Positions 45,190 to 53,243 of a DNA stretch of 64,000 bases are shown one piece after another. Positions within the stretch are counted from its first letter, which is position 1; each line of letters begins with the position of its first letter. The stretch is from JADGRA01 sp052143535 (GTDB lineage: Bacteria > Myxococcota > Myxococcia > Myxococcales > Myxococcaceae), in NCBI GenBank assembly GCA_052143535.1, contig JBKQSS010000061.1, positions 206,852-270,851 of the forward strand. The letters run 5' to 3'. The position numbers and the translations under genes are program-made. The notes under the pieces were generated by a model. It made no database searches, had not been told where the DNA came from, and saw nothing but the letters and a program-made list of their open reading frames with translations.

Positions 45190-46368
45190 CTACATCGGCC
45201 GCTCGGCGAGCAGAAAGCCCTGCATCTCCTCGTCGTCCAGCGCCCGCCCGTCTCGGCCGACGGCCACCGCGTTGACGTGGCCTTCCTCCACCTCCACCGT
45301 GGCACCCTTCCGCCACTCGGTGGTGTGCACCGCGCCGTCCACCAGCTTTCCCACCAGCTGGGCGTCCTCCCAGGACAGCACCTCCACCCACAAGTCTTCC
45401 TTCACCGCCTCGCCCTCCCCCTCCGGGTGCACCTCGAAGGGTGCCCTCACCAGGAAGGTGGTGGGCTCCATCAACCCGCGGCGGTGAAAGCGCGCTTTGA
45501 AGGCCGGCAACAGTGCACGCGCCTGGCGCTCGAGTGCCTCGGCGCGTTCCGGTGGCTCCTTCTCAAACCGCGCCCGGTACGGGCGCAATAGCTCGGCCAG
45601 GGTGTGCCGGCCGTCGGCGGACACCACCGTGTAGGAGGCCCCCTCGTGCCCTTCGAAGGTGTCCATTGGGAGGTCGATGAGTGTCAGGCGGGCCTCCTCG
45701 GAAGGGGCCAGCATGAAAGCCTCGCCGTTGCTCGTCTCTACCCGCTCGCGAATCCGCGGGCCCTCACCCCAGGCCAACTCGGCGCACAGCTCGTGGACAA
45801 AGGACTCGGCCGCCCGCAAGTCGTCCTCCGCCAGGCGGAAAACCTCTAATTCCCGCGTGCCAAATTTCTCCATGCCATGGGAGTGGACCCAGTAGGGCGC
45901 ATCGCCCTGCGCCACCTCTACCGCGTGGAGGTTGACGTGGTCGCGGATGTCGAAGTCCAGCTCGGTAATTTCCGAAACGTCCTCCAGCTCGTGAAGCTTG
46001 AAGGCCGTGACGTCCAGAAGAACGCCCGGCAGCCGCTCCAGCAGGGCTCGGGCGCACCACAGCGCCTCGAAGACGGCCGCCGCCGGCCCGGGGACGCCCG
46101 GCTCGAAGGCGATGCGGTAGAAGCCCCTCGCTCGACGGAAGACGTTGTGGGCCTCGTCACTGCCCGTCAATAAGTCCGGCGTCCAGCCAATGGCCGCCTC
46201 CAGCGCCTCGAAGCGGACGGTAACTGTCGACTCGGCGGACACCAGACGGAAACCGCTTCCGTCCTCGGCCAGCTCGAAAGCGGCGTCGTCCACCGAGAAG
46301 GCTTCGGCGAGGAGGCCCGGCTCGAGGGACTCGGTCTGCTCGGTGGCGACGATGTAGACTTCCCTCAA
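45190..46368 (-). CDS. DUF2314-domain protein
   Basis: A 392-residue acidic cytoplasmic protein. The C-terminal ~90 residues match DUF2314 (VKEDLWVEVLSWEDAQLVGK, then VEEGHVNAVAVGRDG). The N-terminal 290 residues are Glu/Leu-rich alpha/beta with no known motif. The start is a TTG preceded by AAAGG at good spacing; no in-frame ATG or GTG is available near it. Family function unknown. It lies 9 bases upstream of psuG. Confidence 0.7.
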   Translation of the reverse strand: MREVYIVATEQTESLEPGLLAEAFSVDDAAFELAEDGSGFRLVSAESTVTVRFEALEAAIGWTPDLLTGSDEAHNVFRRARGFYRIAFEPGVPGPAAAVFEALWCARALLERLPGVLLDVTAFKLHELEDVSEITELDFDIRDHVNLHAVEVAQGDAPYWVHSHGMEKFGTRELEVFRLAEDDLRAAESFVHELCAELAWGEGPRIRERVETSNGEAFMLAPSEEARLTLIDLPMDTFEGHEGASYTVVSADGRHTLAELLRPYRARFEKEPPERAEALERQARALLPAFKARFHRRGLMEPTTFLVRAPFEVHPEGEGEAVKEDLWVEVLSWEDAQLVGKLVDGAVHTTEWRKGATVEVEEGHVNAVAVGRDGRALDDEEMQGFLLAERPM

Positions 46369-46529
46369 CGCCCGACCTTTCGCACGTCGCCTCCTCGGCG
46401 CCCGGGAAGCTGGAGCTTCCCCGGGGTCCCTCCAGCTACACCAGGACCGCCCGGGGGGGCCAGCACCGTCCTGAGAAGGACTTGCCGGGGTGCTGGCCGC
46501 CGTGCAAGAGCTCGGCTTTCCAAAGCCCC

Positions 46530-47309
46530 ATGCTTCGAAACCTCTTCTGCATGCTGGCCGTCGTCGTCGTGACCGGGGTGCTGCTACCGTTTGCGGGGCT
46601 GGCCATACTGCTCACCGGGAGCTCCAGCTGGTTCGCGCAGCGGCTGTGGGCCCCGGCGTTACTTTGGGCGGCCGGGGCGCGTCTCGAGGTGGAGGGCGCC
46701 GAGCACCTGGACGCAGGCCGGCCCACCCTTTATGCGAGCAACCACCAGTCGACCCTCGACATCCCCGTCCTCTTCGTCGCCCTCGGGGTTGACCTTCGCT
46801 TCGTCGCCAAGGAGCAGCTGCGCTGGGTGCCCCTGGTGGGCTGGTACATCCAGATGGCCGGGCACATCCTCGTCGACCGCAGCAACCGGGCCCGGGCCAT
46901 CGCCTCTCTGGACCGCGCGGCCGAGCGGATTGTCCGTCGCCGTCTCAGCCTCATCGTCTTTCCAGAGGGAACCCGGTCCCCGGACGGGCGCATCCTTCCC
47001 TTCAAGCACGGCCCCTTTGGCCTGGCGCTGAAGGCCGGCATCCCAGTGGTCCCGGTCACCGTCGAGGGCTCCGCCAAGGTGATGCCTCGCGGCAGCTGGC
47101 ACATCCGCCCGGGCCTGGTCCGTGTGCGCATTGGCGCACCTCTGGACGTCCGGGACTTCAGCCTCAACGACCGAGCGGGCCTCGCCCAAGCGACTCGCGC
47201 CGCCGTCGTCGAAGCGAGTCTCGCCTTGGGCGGCCTCGGTGGAGTCCCAGGAGACTCTGCCCTGTCCTCCGTGCGCCCCGACGCATCGCCCGGGCCCCCC
47301 ATGCTCTAG
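46530..47309 (+). CDS. plsC: 1-acyl-sn-glycerol-3-phosphate acyltransferase
   Basis: A 259-residue PlsC, making phosphatidic acid from lysophosphatidic acid at the inner membrane. One N-terminal membrane helix (about 5-27). Classical motifs: NHQSTLD (catalytic NHx4D), the FVAKEQL block, FPEGTRS and the VPVTVEGS strand. The ATG at 46530 (MLRNLFCML) is preferred to an upstream open stretch. It is divergent from the DUF2314 gene and followed 20 bases on by a small membrane-protein gene. Confidence 0.92.
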   Translation: MLRNLFCMLAVVVVTGVLLPFAGLAILLTGSSSWFAQRLWAPALLWAAGARLEVEGAEHLDAGRPTLYASNHQSTLDIPVLFVALGVDLRFVAKEQLRWVPLVGWYIQMAGHILVDRSNRARAIASLDRAAERIVRRRLSLIVFPEGTRSPDGRILPFKHGPFGLALKAGIPVVPVTVEGSAKVMPRGSWHIRPGLVRVRIGAPLDVRDFSLNDRAGLAQATRAAVVEASLALGGLGGVPGDSALSSVRPDASPGPPML

Positions 47310-47329
47310 ACTCAGCAGTTGCCCCGCAG

Positions 47330-47917
47330 ATGCCCAACCCCTCGCCATCGGACCAAGCCCGCCGAGACGCCTACCTCCACGGACGGGTGCTCACTGCCGC
47401 GCGCTCCGGCACGGTGCCTCTCGACGCTGACGGCGAGCCACTGCCCAGCCGGCTGCGCTCCGGCGCAGAAAGCACCGCGCTCAACGTGGTCGCCATCCTG
47501 CGCGAGACATGGGAGGACTTCCGCAACTCGGACCGGTACTTCAAGTACAAGGCCATCATCCTGGTGGCCTGGGCGGTGCTCAGCCTGTTTGGCATTGGGG
47601 TGGCCTGCCCAGCCCCGTCCGTCCACCGGGACACCACCCTCGGTGCAAGGCTGGTGGTAGGGGCCGAGAGCGAGCATCCGGCGCTGGTGCTGCACAACGA
47701 GAGCGACGCCGCCTGGCAAGACGTCCTGATCATCGTCAATGGCCGCTACCGGGCGGCGGTGTCTCACGTCGAGCCACACGCCTTCATCACCGTTACCCCG
47801 AAACAGCTCATGGGGGACAACGGGAAGCTCGCCCCCAGCGACCTTTTGGCCAAGGACGTCGAGTTGCGGACCCGCAAGGGGTCCGCCCACCTCTTGGAAA
47901 ACGGCGAGCTGCGCTGA
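47330..47917 (+). CDS. Single-pass membrane protein, unknown function
   Basis: A 195-residue protein: a cytoplasmic amphipathic part (1-80), one membrane helix (about 82-100; KAIILVAWAVLSLFGIGVAC, with a Cys that might be lipidated only if the helix were a signal) and a beta-type domain (105-190) of C2/Ig-like look. No recognised family. Likely co-transcribed with plsC; convergent with rplQ (41 bases between). Confidence 0.6.
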   Translation: MPNPSPSDQARRDAYLHGRVLTAARSGTVPLDADGEPLPSRLRSGAESTALNVVAILRETWEDFRNSDRYFKYKAIILVAWAVLSLFGIGVACPAPSVHRDTTLGARLVVGAESEHPALVLHNESDAAWQDVLIIVNGRYRAAVSHVEPHAFITVTPKQLMGDNGKLAPSDLLAKDVELRTRKGSAHLLENGELR

Positions 47918-47958
47918 CACTGTCTCCGCCGGCGCTCCCGGGCGCGGGCGGGGCGACG

Positions 47959-48489
47959 TCACTTCTCGGACTTGGCCTTGCCCTTGCGCTTCGCTGGCGG
48001 GGCCGCGGCGGGAGCCTCGGACTGTGCCTTCGAGGCCGCTGCTTTGGCCTTGCCCTTGGCCTCCACCTTCGGCTTGGCGTCACTCTTCGGCTTGGTCTCG
48101 GCCTTCTCCTCCGGCTTGGGCTCGGCCGCGGCAGGCCGGTCCACCAACTCCAGCAGTGCCAACTGCGCCGCATCGCCGGTACGGAATCCGAGCCGGATGA
48201 TGCGCGTGTAGCCGCCCGGACGGTCGGCGTAGCGGTCCTTCAGCTCGCCAAAGACTTTCTGCAACACGGCGCGGCTGCGAATTTGCCGCTCCGCCAGACG
48301 CACGTTGGAAAGTCCCCCGCGCTTGCCCAGCGTGATGACACGCTCGGCCAGCCTCCGGGCCTCCTTGGCCCGGGGCAACGTCGTCCGGATGGCTTCGTGC
48401 TCGAGCAGCGACGTCACCATGTTGTCCAGCATCGCCAACCGGTGGCTGGTCGTCTTCTGCAGCTTCCTGTGTCCGACGCGGTGTCGCAT
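47959..48489 (-). CDS. rplQ: 50S ribosomal protein L17
   Basis: A 176-residue L17, last gene of the alpha operon. The core (1-118) is standard (MRHRVGHRKLQKTTSHRLAM, then KRGGLSNVRLAERQI), closing with ALLELVD. A ~55-residue Lys/Ala/Glu/Pro tail is extra to the usual ~120-residue protein; comparable tails occur in some relatives. It lies 57 bases downstream of rpoA. Confidence 0.97.
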   Translation of the reverse strand: MRHRVGHRKLQKTTSHRLAMLDNMVTSLLEHEAIRTTLPRAKEARRLAERVITLGKRGGLSNVRLAERQIRSRAVLQKVFGELKDRYADRPGGYTRIIRLGFRTGDAAQLALLELVDRPAAAEPKPEEKAETKPKSDAKPKVEAKGKAKAAASKAQSEAPAAAPPAKRKGKAKSEK

Positions 48490-48546
48490 CGCATGCTCCT
48501 GGCGGGCCGTGTCAGGTACCCGCCCTCGGGGGGGACTACGACAGCG

Positions 48547-49617
48547 CTAGATTCTCGGCTCGGAGACGATGGGAGCAGGGGCCGGCGGGGCAAGGGCAGG
48601 CTTCATCGGCCAGCTGTCCAGCTTCATCCCTAGGGAGAGCCCCATCTCGGCGAGGATTTCTTTAATCTCCTTGAGGGACTTCCGACCGAAATTCTTCGTC
48701 TTGAGCATCTCGGCTTCGCTGCGCTGGACCAGGTCACCGATGGTCTTGATGTTTGCCTGCTGCAGGCAGTTGGCCGAACGCACGCTGAGCTCGAGCTCGT
48801 CGACGCTGCGGAAGAGGTTCTCGTTCAGCTTCGCCTCCTCCTTGGGGGCCTCCAGCGGCGCCGGCTCCTCCGTCTCATCGAAGCTGATGAAGACCGTCAG
48901 CTGCTCCTTGATGATTTTCGCCGCGTAGGCAAGCGCGTCCTGAGGGGAAACCGAGCCGTCGGTCCACACCTCGAGGCTGAGCCGGTCGTAGTCGGTGACT
49001 TGCCCAACGCGGGCGTTGGTCACCTGGTAGTTGACCTTGCGGATGGGCGAGAAGAGGGCATCCACCGGGATGGTACCGATGGGGTCGCCCGGGTTCTTGT
49101 TGCTGTTGGCAGCCACGTAGCCCCGGCCGCGTCGAGCAATCATCTCCAGGCGCAGCTTGCCGCCCTCGGACAGGGTACAGATGTGGTGGCCCGGGTTGAG
49201 AATCTCCACCTGGTCGTCGGCGATGATGTCCCCAGCCTTAATCTCCTTGGGACCCTCCGCCTCGATGCGAAGCGTCTTCTGCTCGTTGGTGTGCATCCGG
49301 AGCAGGACTTCCTTGAGGTTGAGGACGATGTCGGTGACATCCTCGGCCACCTCGGGAACCGTCGTGAACTCGTGGTCCACGCCCTCAATCTTCACCGAGA
49401 TGATGGCGGCGCCCTGCAGCGAGCTGAGGAGCACGCGCCGCAGTGTGTTGCCGAGGGTGGTGCCAAATCCCCGCTCCAGGGGCTCGGCGATGAATTTCCC
49501 ATAGGTGGCGGTCAGACTCTCCTGGTCGACGTCCATCCGCCGGGGCTTGATGAGGTCCCGCCAATGCTTTGCTGTGAATGCTTCGGCCACGGTGTTTTCC
49601 TCCCCGAGGTCTGCCAC
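48547..49617 (-). CDS. rpoA: DNA-directed RNA polymerase alpha subunit
   Basis: A 356-residue alpha subunit that nucleates core RNA polymerase. The N-terminal dimerisation domain (about 35-270) has RGFGTTLGNTLRRVLLSSLQ and GVDHEFTTVPEV; the C-terminal UP-element/activator-binding domain (about 285-345) has SVRSANCLQQANIKTIGDLV. The start is taken as GTG 49617 (VADLGEENTVAEAFTAKHW), whose N-terminus agrees with myxobacterial RpoA; an internal ATG would cut this conserved extension. A 124-base gap separates it from rpsD. Confidence 0.96.
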   Translation of the reverse strand: MADLGEENTVAEAFTAKHWRDLIKPRRMDVDQESLTATYGKFIAEPLERGFGTTLGNTLRRVLLSSLQGAAIISVKIEGVDHEFTTVPEVAEDVTDIVLNLKEVLLRMHTNEQKTLRIEAEGPKEIKAGDIIADDQVEILNPGHHICTLSEGGKLRLEMIARRGRGYVAANSNKNPGDPIGTIPVDALFSPIRKVNYQVTNARVGQVTDYDRLSLEVWTDGSVSPQDALAYAAKIIKEQLTVFISFDETEEPAPLEAPKEEAKLNENLFRSVDELELSVRSANCLQQANIKTIGDLVQRSEAEMLKTKNFGRKSLKEIKEILAEMGLSLGMKLDSWPMKPALAPPAPAPIVSEPRI

Positions 49618-49741
49618 CCACTTCCCCGCCCGAATGGCGGGAGGACAGCCCCAGCGATGTGTGAGACGGATGAAACGACGGCCGGAGCCCACCTTGGGCA
49701 CCGACAGCCGGGGAAGTCCGTCGCCTCCCGGCAAAAAGGAG

Positions 49742-50368
49742 TTACTTCGAATAGAGCTCGACGATGAGCTGCTCCTGGATGGGCATCGTGAGGTCTTCAC
49801 GGTTGGGGACCGACTTGACGGTGCCCTTCATGCCCTTCTTGTCCAGTTCAATCCATTGCGGAACGCCACGTCGCTCCACCGTCTCCAGGGCCTCGGCGAT
49901 GCGAATCATCTTCCGGCTCTTCTCGGCCACTTCCACCACGCTGCCCGGCTTGACCTCGAAGGAGGGAATGTTGACCCGCCGGCCGTTCACCTGGAAGTGA
50001 CCGTGGCGCACCAGCTGCCGCGCCTCGGCCCGCGTGTCCGCGAAACCCATCCGGAACACCACGTTGTCGAGCCGGAGCTCGAGCAGCTGCAGCAGCGTCT
50101 CGCCGGTCTTGCCCTTGGCACGCGCTGCCCGGGCAAACGTGCCGCGGAACTGGTTCTCCAAAAGGCCATACATCCGCTTCACCTTCTGCTTCTCGCGGAG
50201 CTGCACGCCGTAGCCGGAGAATTTCACCCGGCCCTGGCCATGCTGCCCAGGGGGGTACGGGCGCCGCTCGATGGCGCACTTGTCGGTGTAGCAGCGGTCC
50301 CCCTTGAGGTACATCTTGAGGTTCTCGCGGCGGCAGATGCGGCAGACGCTGGCGGTGTAGCGGGCCAA
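49742..50368 (-). CDS. rpsD: 30S ribosomal protein S4
   Basis: A 208-residue S4, a primary 16S rRNA binder in small-subunit assembly. It is the zinc (C+) form, with Cys9, Cys12, Cys26 and Cys31 (CRICRRE, CYTDKC). The S4 RNA-binding fold (LDNVVFRMGFADTRAEARQL) is intact. Located 21 bases downstream of rpsK. Confidence 0.98.
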   Translation of the reverse strand: MARYTASVCRICRRENLKMYLKGDRCYTDKCAIERRPYPPGQHGQGRVKFSGYGVQLREKQKVKRMYGLLENQFRGTFARAARAKGKTGETLLQLLELRLDNVVFRMGFADTRAEARQLVRHGHFQVNGRRVNIPSFEVKPGSVVEVAEKSRKMIRIAEALETVERRGVPQWIELDKKGMKGTVKSVPNREDLTMPIQEQLIVELYSK

Positions 50369-50389
50369 AGGTTTCTCCTGAAAGGTGGT

Positions 50390-50833
50390 CTAAACGCGAC
50401 GCCGCTTCGGCTGCCGGCAGCCATTGTGCGGGATGGGCGTCACGTCCCGGATGAGAGAGATTTTGAGTCCGGCCGAGGCCAAGGCGCGCAGCGCAGACTC
50501 GCGGCCAGCGCCCGGGCCCTTGACCATCACCGTCACGTTCTTCAGCCCGTGCTCCATGGCCTTGGCTGCTGCATCTCCGGCGGCGACCTGAGCGGCAAAG
50601 GGAGTCGACTTGCGACTCCCTTTGAAGCCACGCGCGCCGGCCGAAGACCAGGCCACCACATTCCCTGAGACGTCGGTGATGGTGATGATGGTGTTGTTGA
50701 AGGTGGACTGGATGTGCACCACGCCATTGAGGATGTTCTTCTTGCTCTTGCGCTTCTTGCGCGGAGCCTCGCCCTCGGCGCTCTCGGTTCCAGCAGGGGC
50801 CGCCGCAGCGGGGACGCTCACTTCTTCAGCCAT
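50390..50833 (-). CDS. rpsK: 30S ribosomal protein S11
   Basis: A 147-residue S11 of the small-subunit platform. The conserved core begins at about residue 37 (NGVVHIQSTFNNTIITITD) and ends PHNGCRQPKRRRV. The first ~35 residues are an Ala/Glu/Lys extension, making it longer than the usual ~129. Follows rpsM by 27 bases. Confidence 0.98.
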   Translation of the reverse strand: MAEEVSVPAAAAPAGTESAEGEAPRKKRKSKKNILNGVVHIQSTFNNTIITITDVSGNVVAWSSAGARGFKGSRKSTPFAAQVAAGDAAAKAMEHGLKNVTVMVKGPGAGRESALRALASAGLKISLIRDVTPIPHNGCRQPKRRRV

Positions 50834-50860
50834 GGGCTTTCAAATCCTCTCGGGGCGGCG

Positions 50861-51250
50861 TTAGGACCGCGGGGCGGGGGTAATCGCCTTGGCGCGGACG
50901 ATGCCGCGCTTCGGCCCCTTGCGGGTCCGGGCGTTGGTGTGGGTGCGCTGGCCGCGCACGGGCAAGCCCTTGCGGTGGCGGAGCCCCCGGAAGCAGCCCA
51001 GGTCCATCAGCCGCTTGATGTTCATCGTCACTTCACGACGGAGGTCTCCCTCCACCTTGTAATTGGACTCAATAATCTCGCGAATTCCGCGGGTCTGCTC
51101 CTCGGTCAGGTCCTTGGTCCTGGTGGCGAGGTCGACATTGGCCCGGGCGCAAATGTCGTGCGCCGTCTTGTTGCCGATACCGTAGATGTACTGCAGCGAG
51201 ATGACGACCCGCTTCTGCGGGGGAAGGTCGATGCCGGCGATACGGGCCAT
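50861..51250 (-). CDS. rpsM: 30S ribosomal protein S13
   Basis: A 129-residue S13, contacting P-site tRNA and the subunit bridge. Typical MARIAGIDLPPQKRVVISL start, the YIYGIGNKTA helix-hairpin motif and the basic GLPVRGQRTHTNARTRKG tail. First of the rpsM-rpsK-rpsD-rpoA-rplQ alpha run, 37 bases after rpmJ. Confidence 0.98.
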   Translation of the reverse strand: MARIAGIDLPPQKRVVISLQYIYGIGNKTAHDICARANVDLATRTKDLTEEQTRGIREIIESNYKVEGDLRREVTMNIKRLMDLGCFRGLRHRKGLPVRGQRTHTNARTRKGPKRGIVRAKAITPAPRS

Positions 51251-51287
51251 TGCTCTCGTGTCTCCTAATTCATTCCCAGGGCCGGGC

Positions 51288-51404
51288 TCAGCCCTGACGC
51301 TGCTTGTGGCGCGGATTCGCGGCGCAGATGACCCGCACCACGCCCCGGCGGTTAATCACCTTGCACTTGTCGCAGACCTTCTTGACCGATGCGCGAACCT
51401 TCAT
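51288..51404 (-). CDS. rpmJ: 50S ribosomal protein L36
   Basis: A 38-residue L36 too short for ordinary gene lists. Translation from ATG 51404 reads MKVRASVKKVCDKCKV and ends RHKQRQG. Zinc ligands Cys11, Cys14, Cys27 and His33 are all present, so this is the zinc form. It lies between infA and rpsM as in the standard spc/alpha junction. Confidence 0.97.
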   Translation of the reverse strand: MKVRASVKKVCDKCKVINRRGVVRVICAANPRHKQRQG

Positions 51405-51470
51405 GACGACTCCGACAGACCTAAAGACGGCGGGTGAGGAAACAGCGAGGACCTGTCCCTGGGAAAGGGC

Positions 51471-51692
51471 CTACTTCGCCCGGTAGGTGATGCGACCCCG
51501 GGTCAAGTCATAGGGCGACAGCTCCACCTTCACCTTGTCGCCCGGGAGAATCCGGATGAAGTGCATGCGCATCTTTCCAGAGATGTGCGCGAGCACCTTA
51601 TGGCCCCCATTGTCCAGGGCCACCCGGAACATGGCGTTGGGGAGCGGCTCGATGACCGTCCCCTCGACCTCGATGGCATCGTCCTTCGGCAA
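51471..51692 (-). CDS. infA: Translation initiation factor IF-1
   Basis: A 73-residue IF-1 (OB fold; blocks the A site with IF-3 and IF-2 during initiation). The sequence from PKDDAIEVEGTV to LTRGRITYRAK is standard. The start is TTG 51692: an AAGGAG (51698-51703) stands 5 bases away, whereas the upstream in-frame GTG 51698 overlaps that site and would add two non-family residues. A rare start codon on IF-1 is notable. Confidence 0.95.
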   Translation of the reverse strand: MPKDDAIEVEGTVIEPLPNAMFRVALDNGGHKVLAHISGKMRMHFIRILPGDKVKVELSPYDLTRGRITYRAK

Positions 51693-51697
51693 ACACA

Positions 51698-51703
51698 CTC
51701 CTT
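51698..51703 (-). promoter_or_regulatory. Shine-Dalgarno of infA, deciding a TTG start
   Basis: AAGGAG on the minus strand, 5 bases before TTG 51692. It partly overlaps the alternative GTG, excluding that codon as start. Confidence 0.75.
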
Positions 51704-51704
51704 C

Positions 51705-51734
51705 AAAAAAAGGGCCCTCCCTTCCACAGGAAGG
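51705..51734 (-). terminator. Hairpin plus T7 run in front of infA (possible attenuator)
   Basis: On the minus strand: a CCTTCC-tgt-GGAAGG stem (51734-51720), then GAGGGCCC and seven T (51711-51705), directly followed by the infA ribosome site. It looks like a weak intrinsic terminator between map and infA, inside the ribosomal operon. The 8-base gap between stem and T-run weakens the case unless the GGGCCC takes part. Confidence 0.4.
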
Positions 51735-51797
51735 ACCCCGAAATTCCTAGGAAAGCGCGGCGGCATACCACCTCGTGCGGCCGCCGAGCAAGTTCTT

Positions 51798-52595
51798 CTA
51801 GCGTTGAACGGCGCGGCGCGCAACGACCGGGGGCCGGGTGAGCACCTCGGGGCCCTCCTCCGTCACCAGGAGGGTGTGCTCCCAGTGGCTGGAGAGCTTT
51901 CCGTCCAGAGTGACCGCCGTCCAGTCGTCGTCCAGGGTTTCCACTTCCCAGCTGCCGGCATTCACCATCGGCTCGATGGCCAGCACCATGCCTGGGCGTA
52001 GCTTCATCCCCGTCCCGGGGGTGCCGAAATTGGGGATTTGCGGCTCCTCGTGCAGCCGGCGCCCAATCCCATGGCCAACGAAGTCCCGCACCACCGAGTA
52101 GCCCCGCGCCTCGACCAGCCCTTGGACGGCATGGCCAATGTCCCCAATGCGGTTGCCGGCCACTGCCGCCTGGATTCCGGCCTCCAGCGACTCGCGAGTG
52201 GCCGCCAGAAGCGCCTGGGCCTCTGGGCTCACCGTTCCGACTGGAACAGTCCGCGCGGCGTCACCGAAAAAGCCTTGGTACACCACTCCGAAATCCAGTT
52301 TCACCAAATCCCCGCTCTCCAGGCGCCGCTTCCTGGAGGGGATGCCGTGCACCACCTCATGGTTGATGGAGGTGCACAAGCAGGCCGGGAACCCCCGGTA
52401 GCCTTTGAAGGCCGGACGGGCACCCTTCTCGTAAATCAGCCTCTCCGAGAGCTGGTCGAGGTCCCAGGTGGTGACTCCGGGAGCCACCGCCTTTTCCAGC
52501 ACATCGAGAATTTCCGCGACGATGCGCCCCGCGTCCCGCATCACCGCGATTTCCTCACGACTCTTGAGTTCGACGCCGCCGGGCATGGCTGTCAC
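51798..52595 (-). CDS. map: Methionine aminopeptidase type I
   Basis: A 265-residue MetAP that removes the initiator Met co-translationally. Metal ligands are in KLDFGVVYQGFFGDAART (two Asp), GHGIGRRLHEEP (His), AIEPMVN (Glu) and the late Glu in WEHTLLVTEEG. The substrate-side His is in INHEVVHGIP. The GTG at 52595 overlaps the adk stop (GTGA); ATG 52586 is an alternative. There is no N-terminal SH3 or zinc extension. Confidence 0.97.
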   Translation of the reverse strand: MTAMPGGVELKSREEIAVMRDAGRIVAEILDVLEKAVAPGVTTWDLDQLSERLIYEKGARPAFKGYRGFPACLCTSINHEVVHGIPSRKRRLESGDLVKLDFGVVYQGFFGDAARTVPVGTVSPEAQALLAATRESLEAGIQAAVAGNRIGDIGHAVQGLVEARGYSVVRDFVGHGIGRRLHEEPQIPNFGTPGTGMKLRPGMVLAIEPMVNAGSWEVETLDDDWTAVTLDGKLSSHWEHTLLVTEEGPEVLTRPPVVARRAVQR

Positions 52596-53239
52596 TGCCT
52601 CCCGAGGGCAGCCTGAATTCGGGCGAACACCTCGTCCTGGGTCCCCGTTCCATCCACCGACCGGAGCAGTCCGCGCTGGGCATAGAAGGCTTTCAGCGGC
52701 TCGGTGTCCTTGCGGTAGGTGACTTGGCGAGCCCGCACCACCGCTTCTCTGTCATCCGGTCGCTGCACCAGGGTGCTCCCGCACATGTCGCAGAGGGAGG
52801 ACGTCTTGGGTGGCGCCTGCGTCAGGTGGTAGATGCGGCCGTCCTTCGGACAGCAGCGGCGTCCGCTCAAGCGCTCCACCACTATCTCCAAGGGCACCTC
52901 GAGCGACAGCACGTGGTCAACATGCCGACCGAGCGAGGCAAGCATGGCGTCGAGCGCCTCGGCCTGGGCCACGGTGCGCGGGAAGCCGTCCAGGACGAAG
53001 CCCGTCCGGCAATCCTCCCGCTTGAGCCGCTCCTCGACGATGCTGATGACCAGCGCGTCAGGGACGAGTTTGCCGGACTCCATCAACGGCTTGGCCTGTC
53101 GCCCGAGCGCGGTCCCATCCTTCACCGCCTGGCGCAGGATGTCTCCGGTGGAAATCTGCGGCGTGCCGTAGGCGGCCCGCAGCCGTTGGGCCTGGGTCCC
53201 CTTCCCCGCTCCCGGTGGTCCGAAGAGGATGAGGTCCAT
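52592..53239 (-). CDS. adk: Adenylate kinase
   Basis: A 215-residue long-form adenylate kinase (AMP + ATP to 2 ADP). P-loop GPPGAGKGTQ at residues 7-16; AMP-binding STGDILR; GFVLDGFPRT. The LID has four Cys (RRCCPKDG and LCDMCG), so a structural zinc is likely. The ATG at 53239 immediately follows the secY stop (about 5 bases). The standard secY-adk-map order is kept. Confidence 0.97.
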   Translation of the reverse strand: MDLILFGPPGAGKGTQAQRLRAAYGTPQISTGDILRQAVKDGTALGRQAKPLMESGKLVPDALVISIVEERLKREDCRTGFVLDGFPRTVAQAEALDAMLASLGRHVDHVLSLEVPLEIVVERLSGRRCCPKDGRIYHLTQAPPKTSSLCDMCGSTLVQRPDDREAVVRARQVTYRKDTEPLKAFYAQRGLLRSVDGTGTQDEVFARIQAALGRQ

Positions 53240-53243
53240 CGGC

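Noticed and set aside
48781..48850. GTTCAG resembling half a LexA box
   Set aside because: Lies inside rpoA coding sequence and lacks the other half-site.
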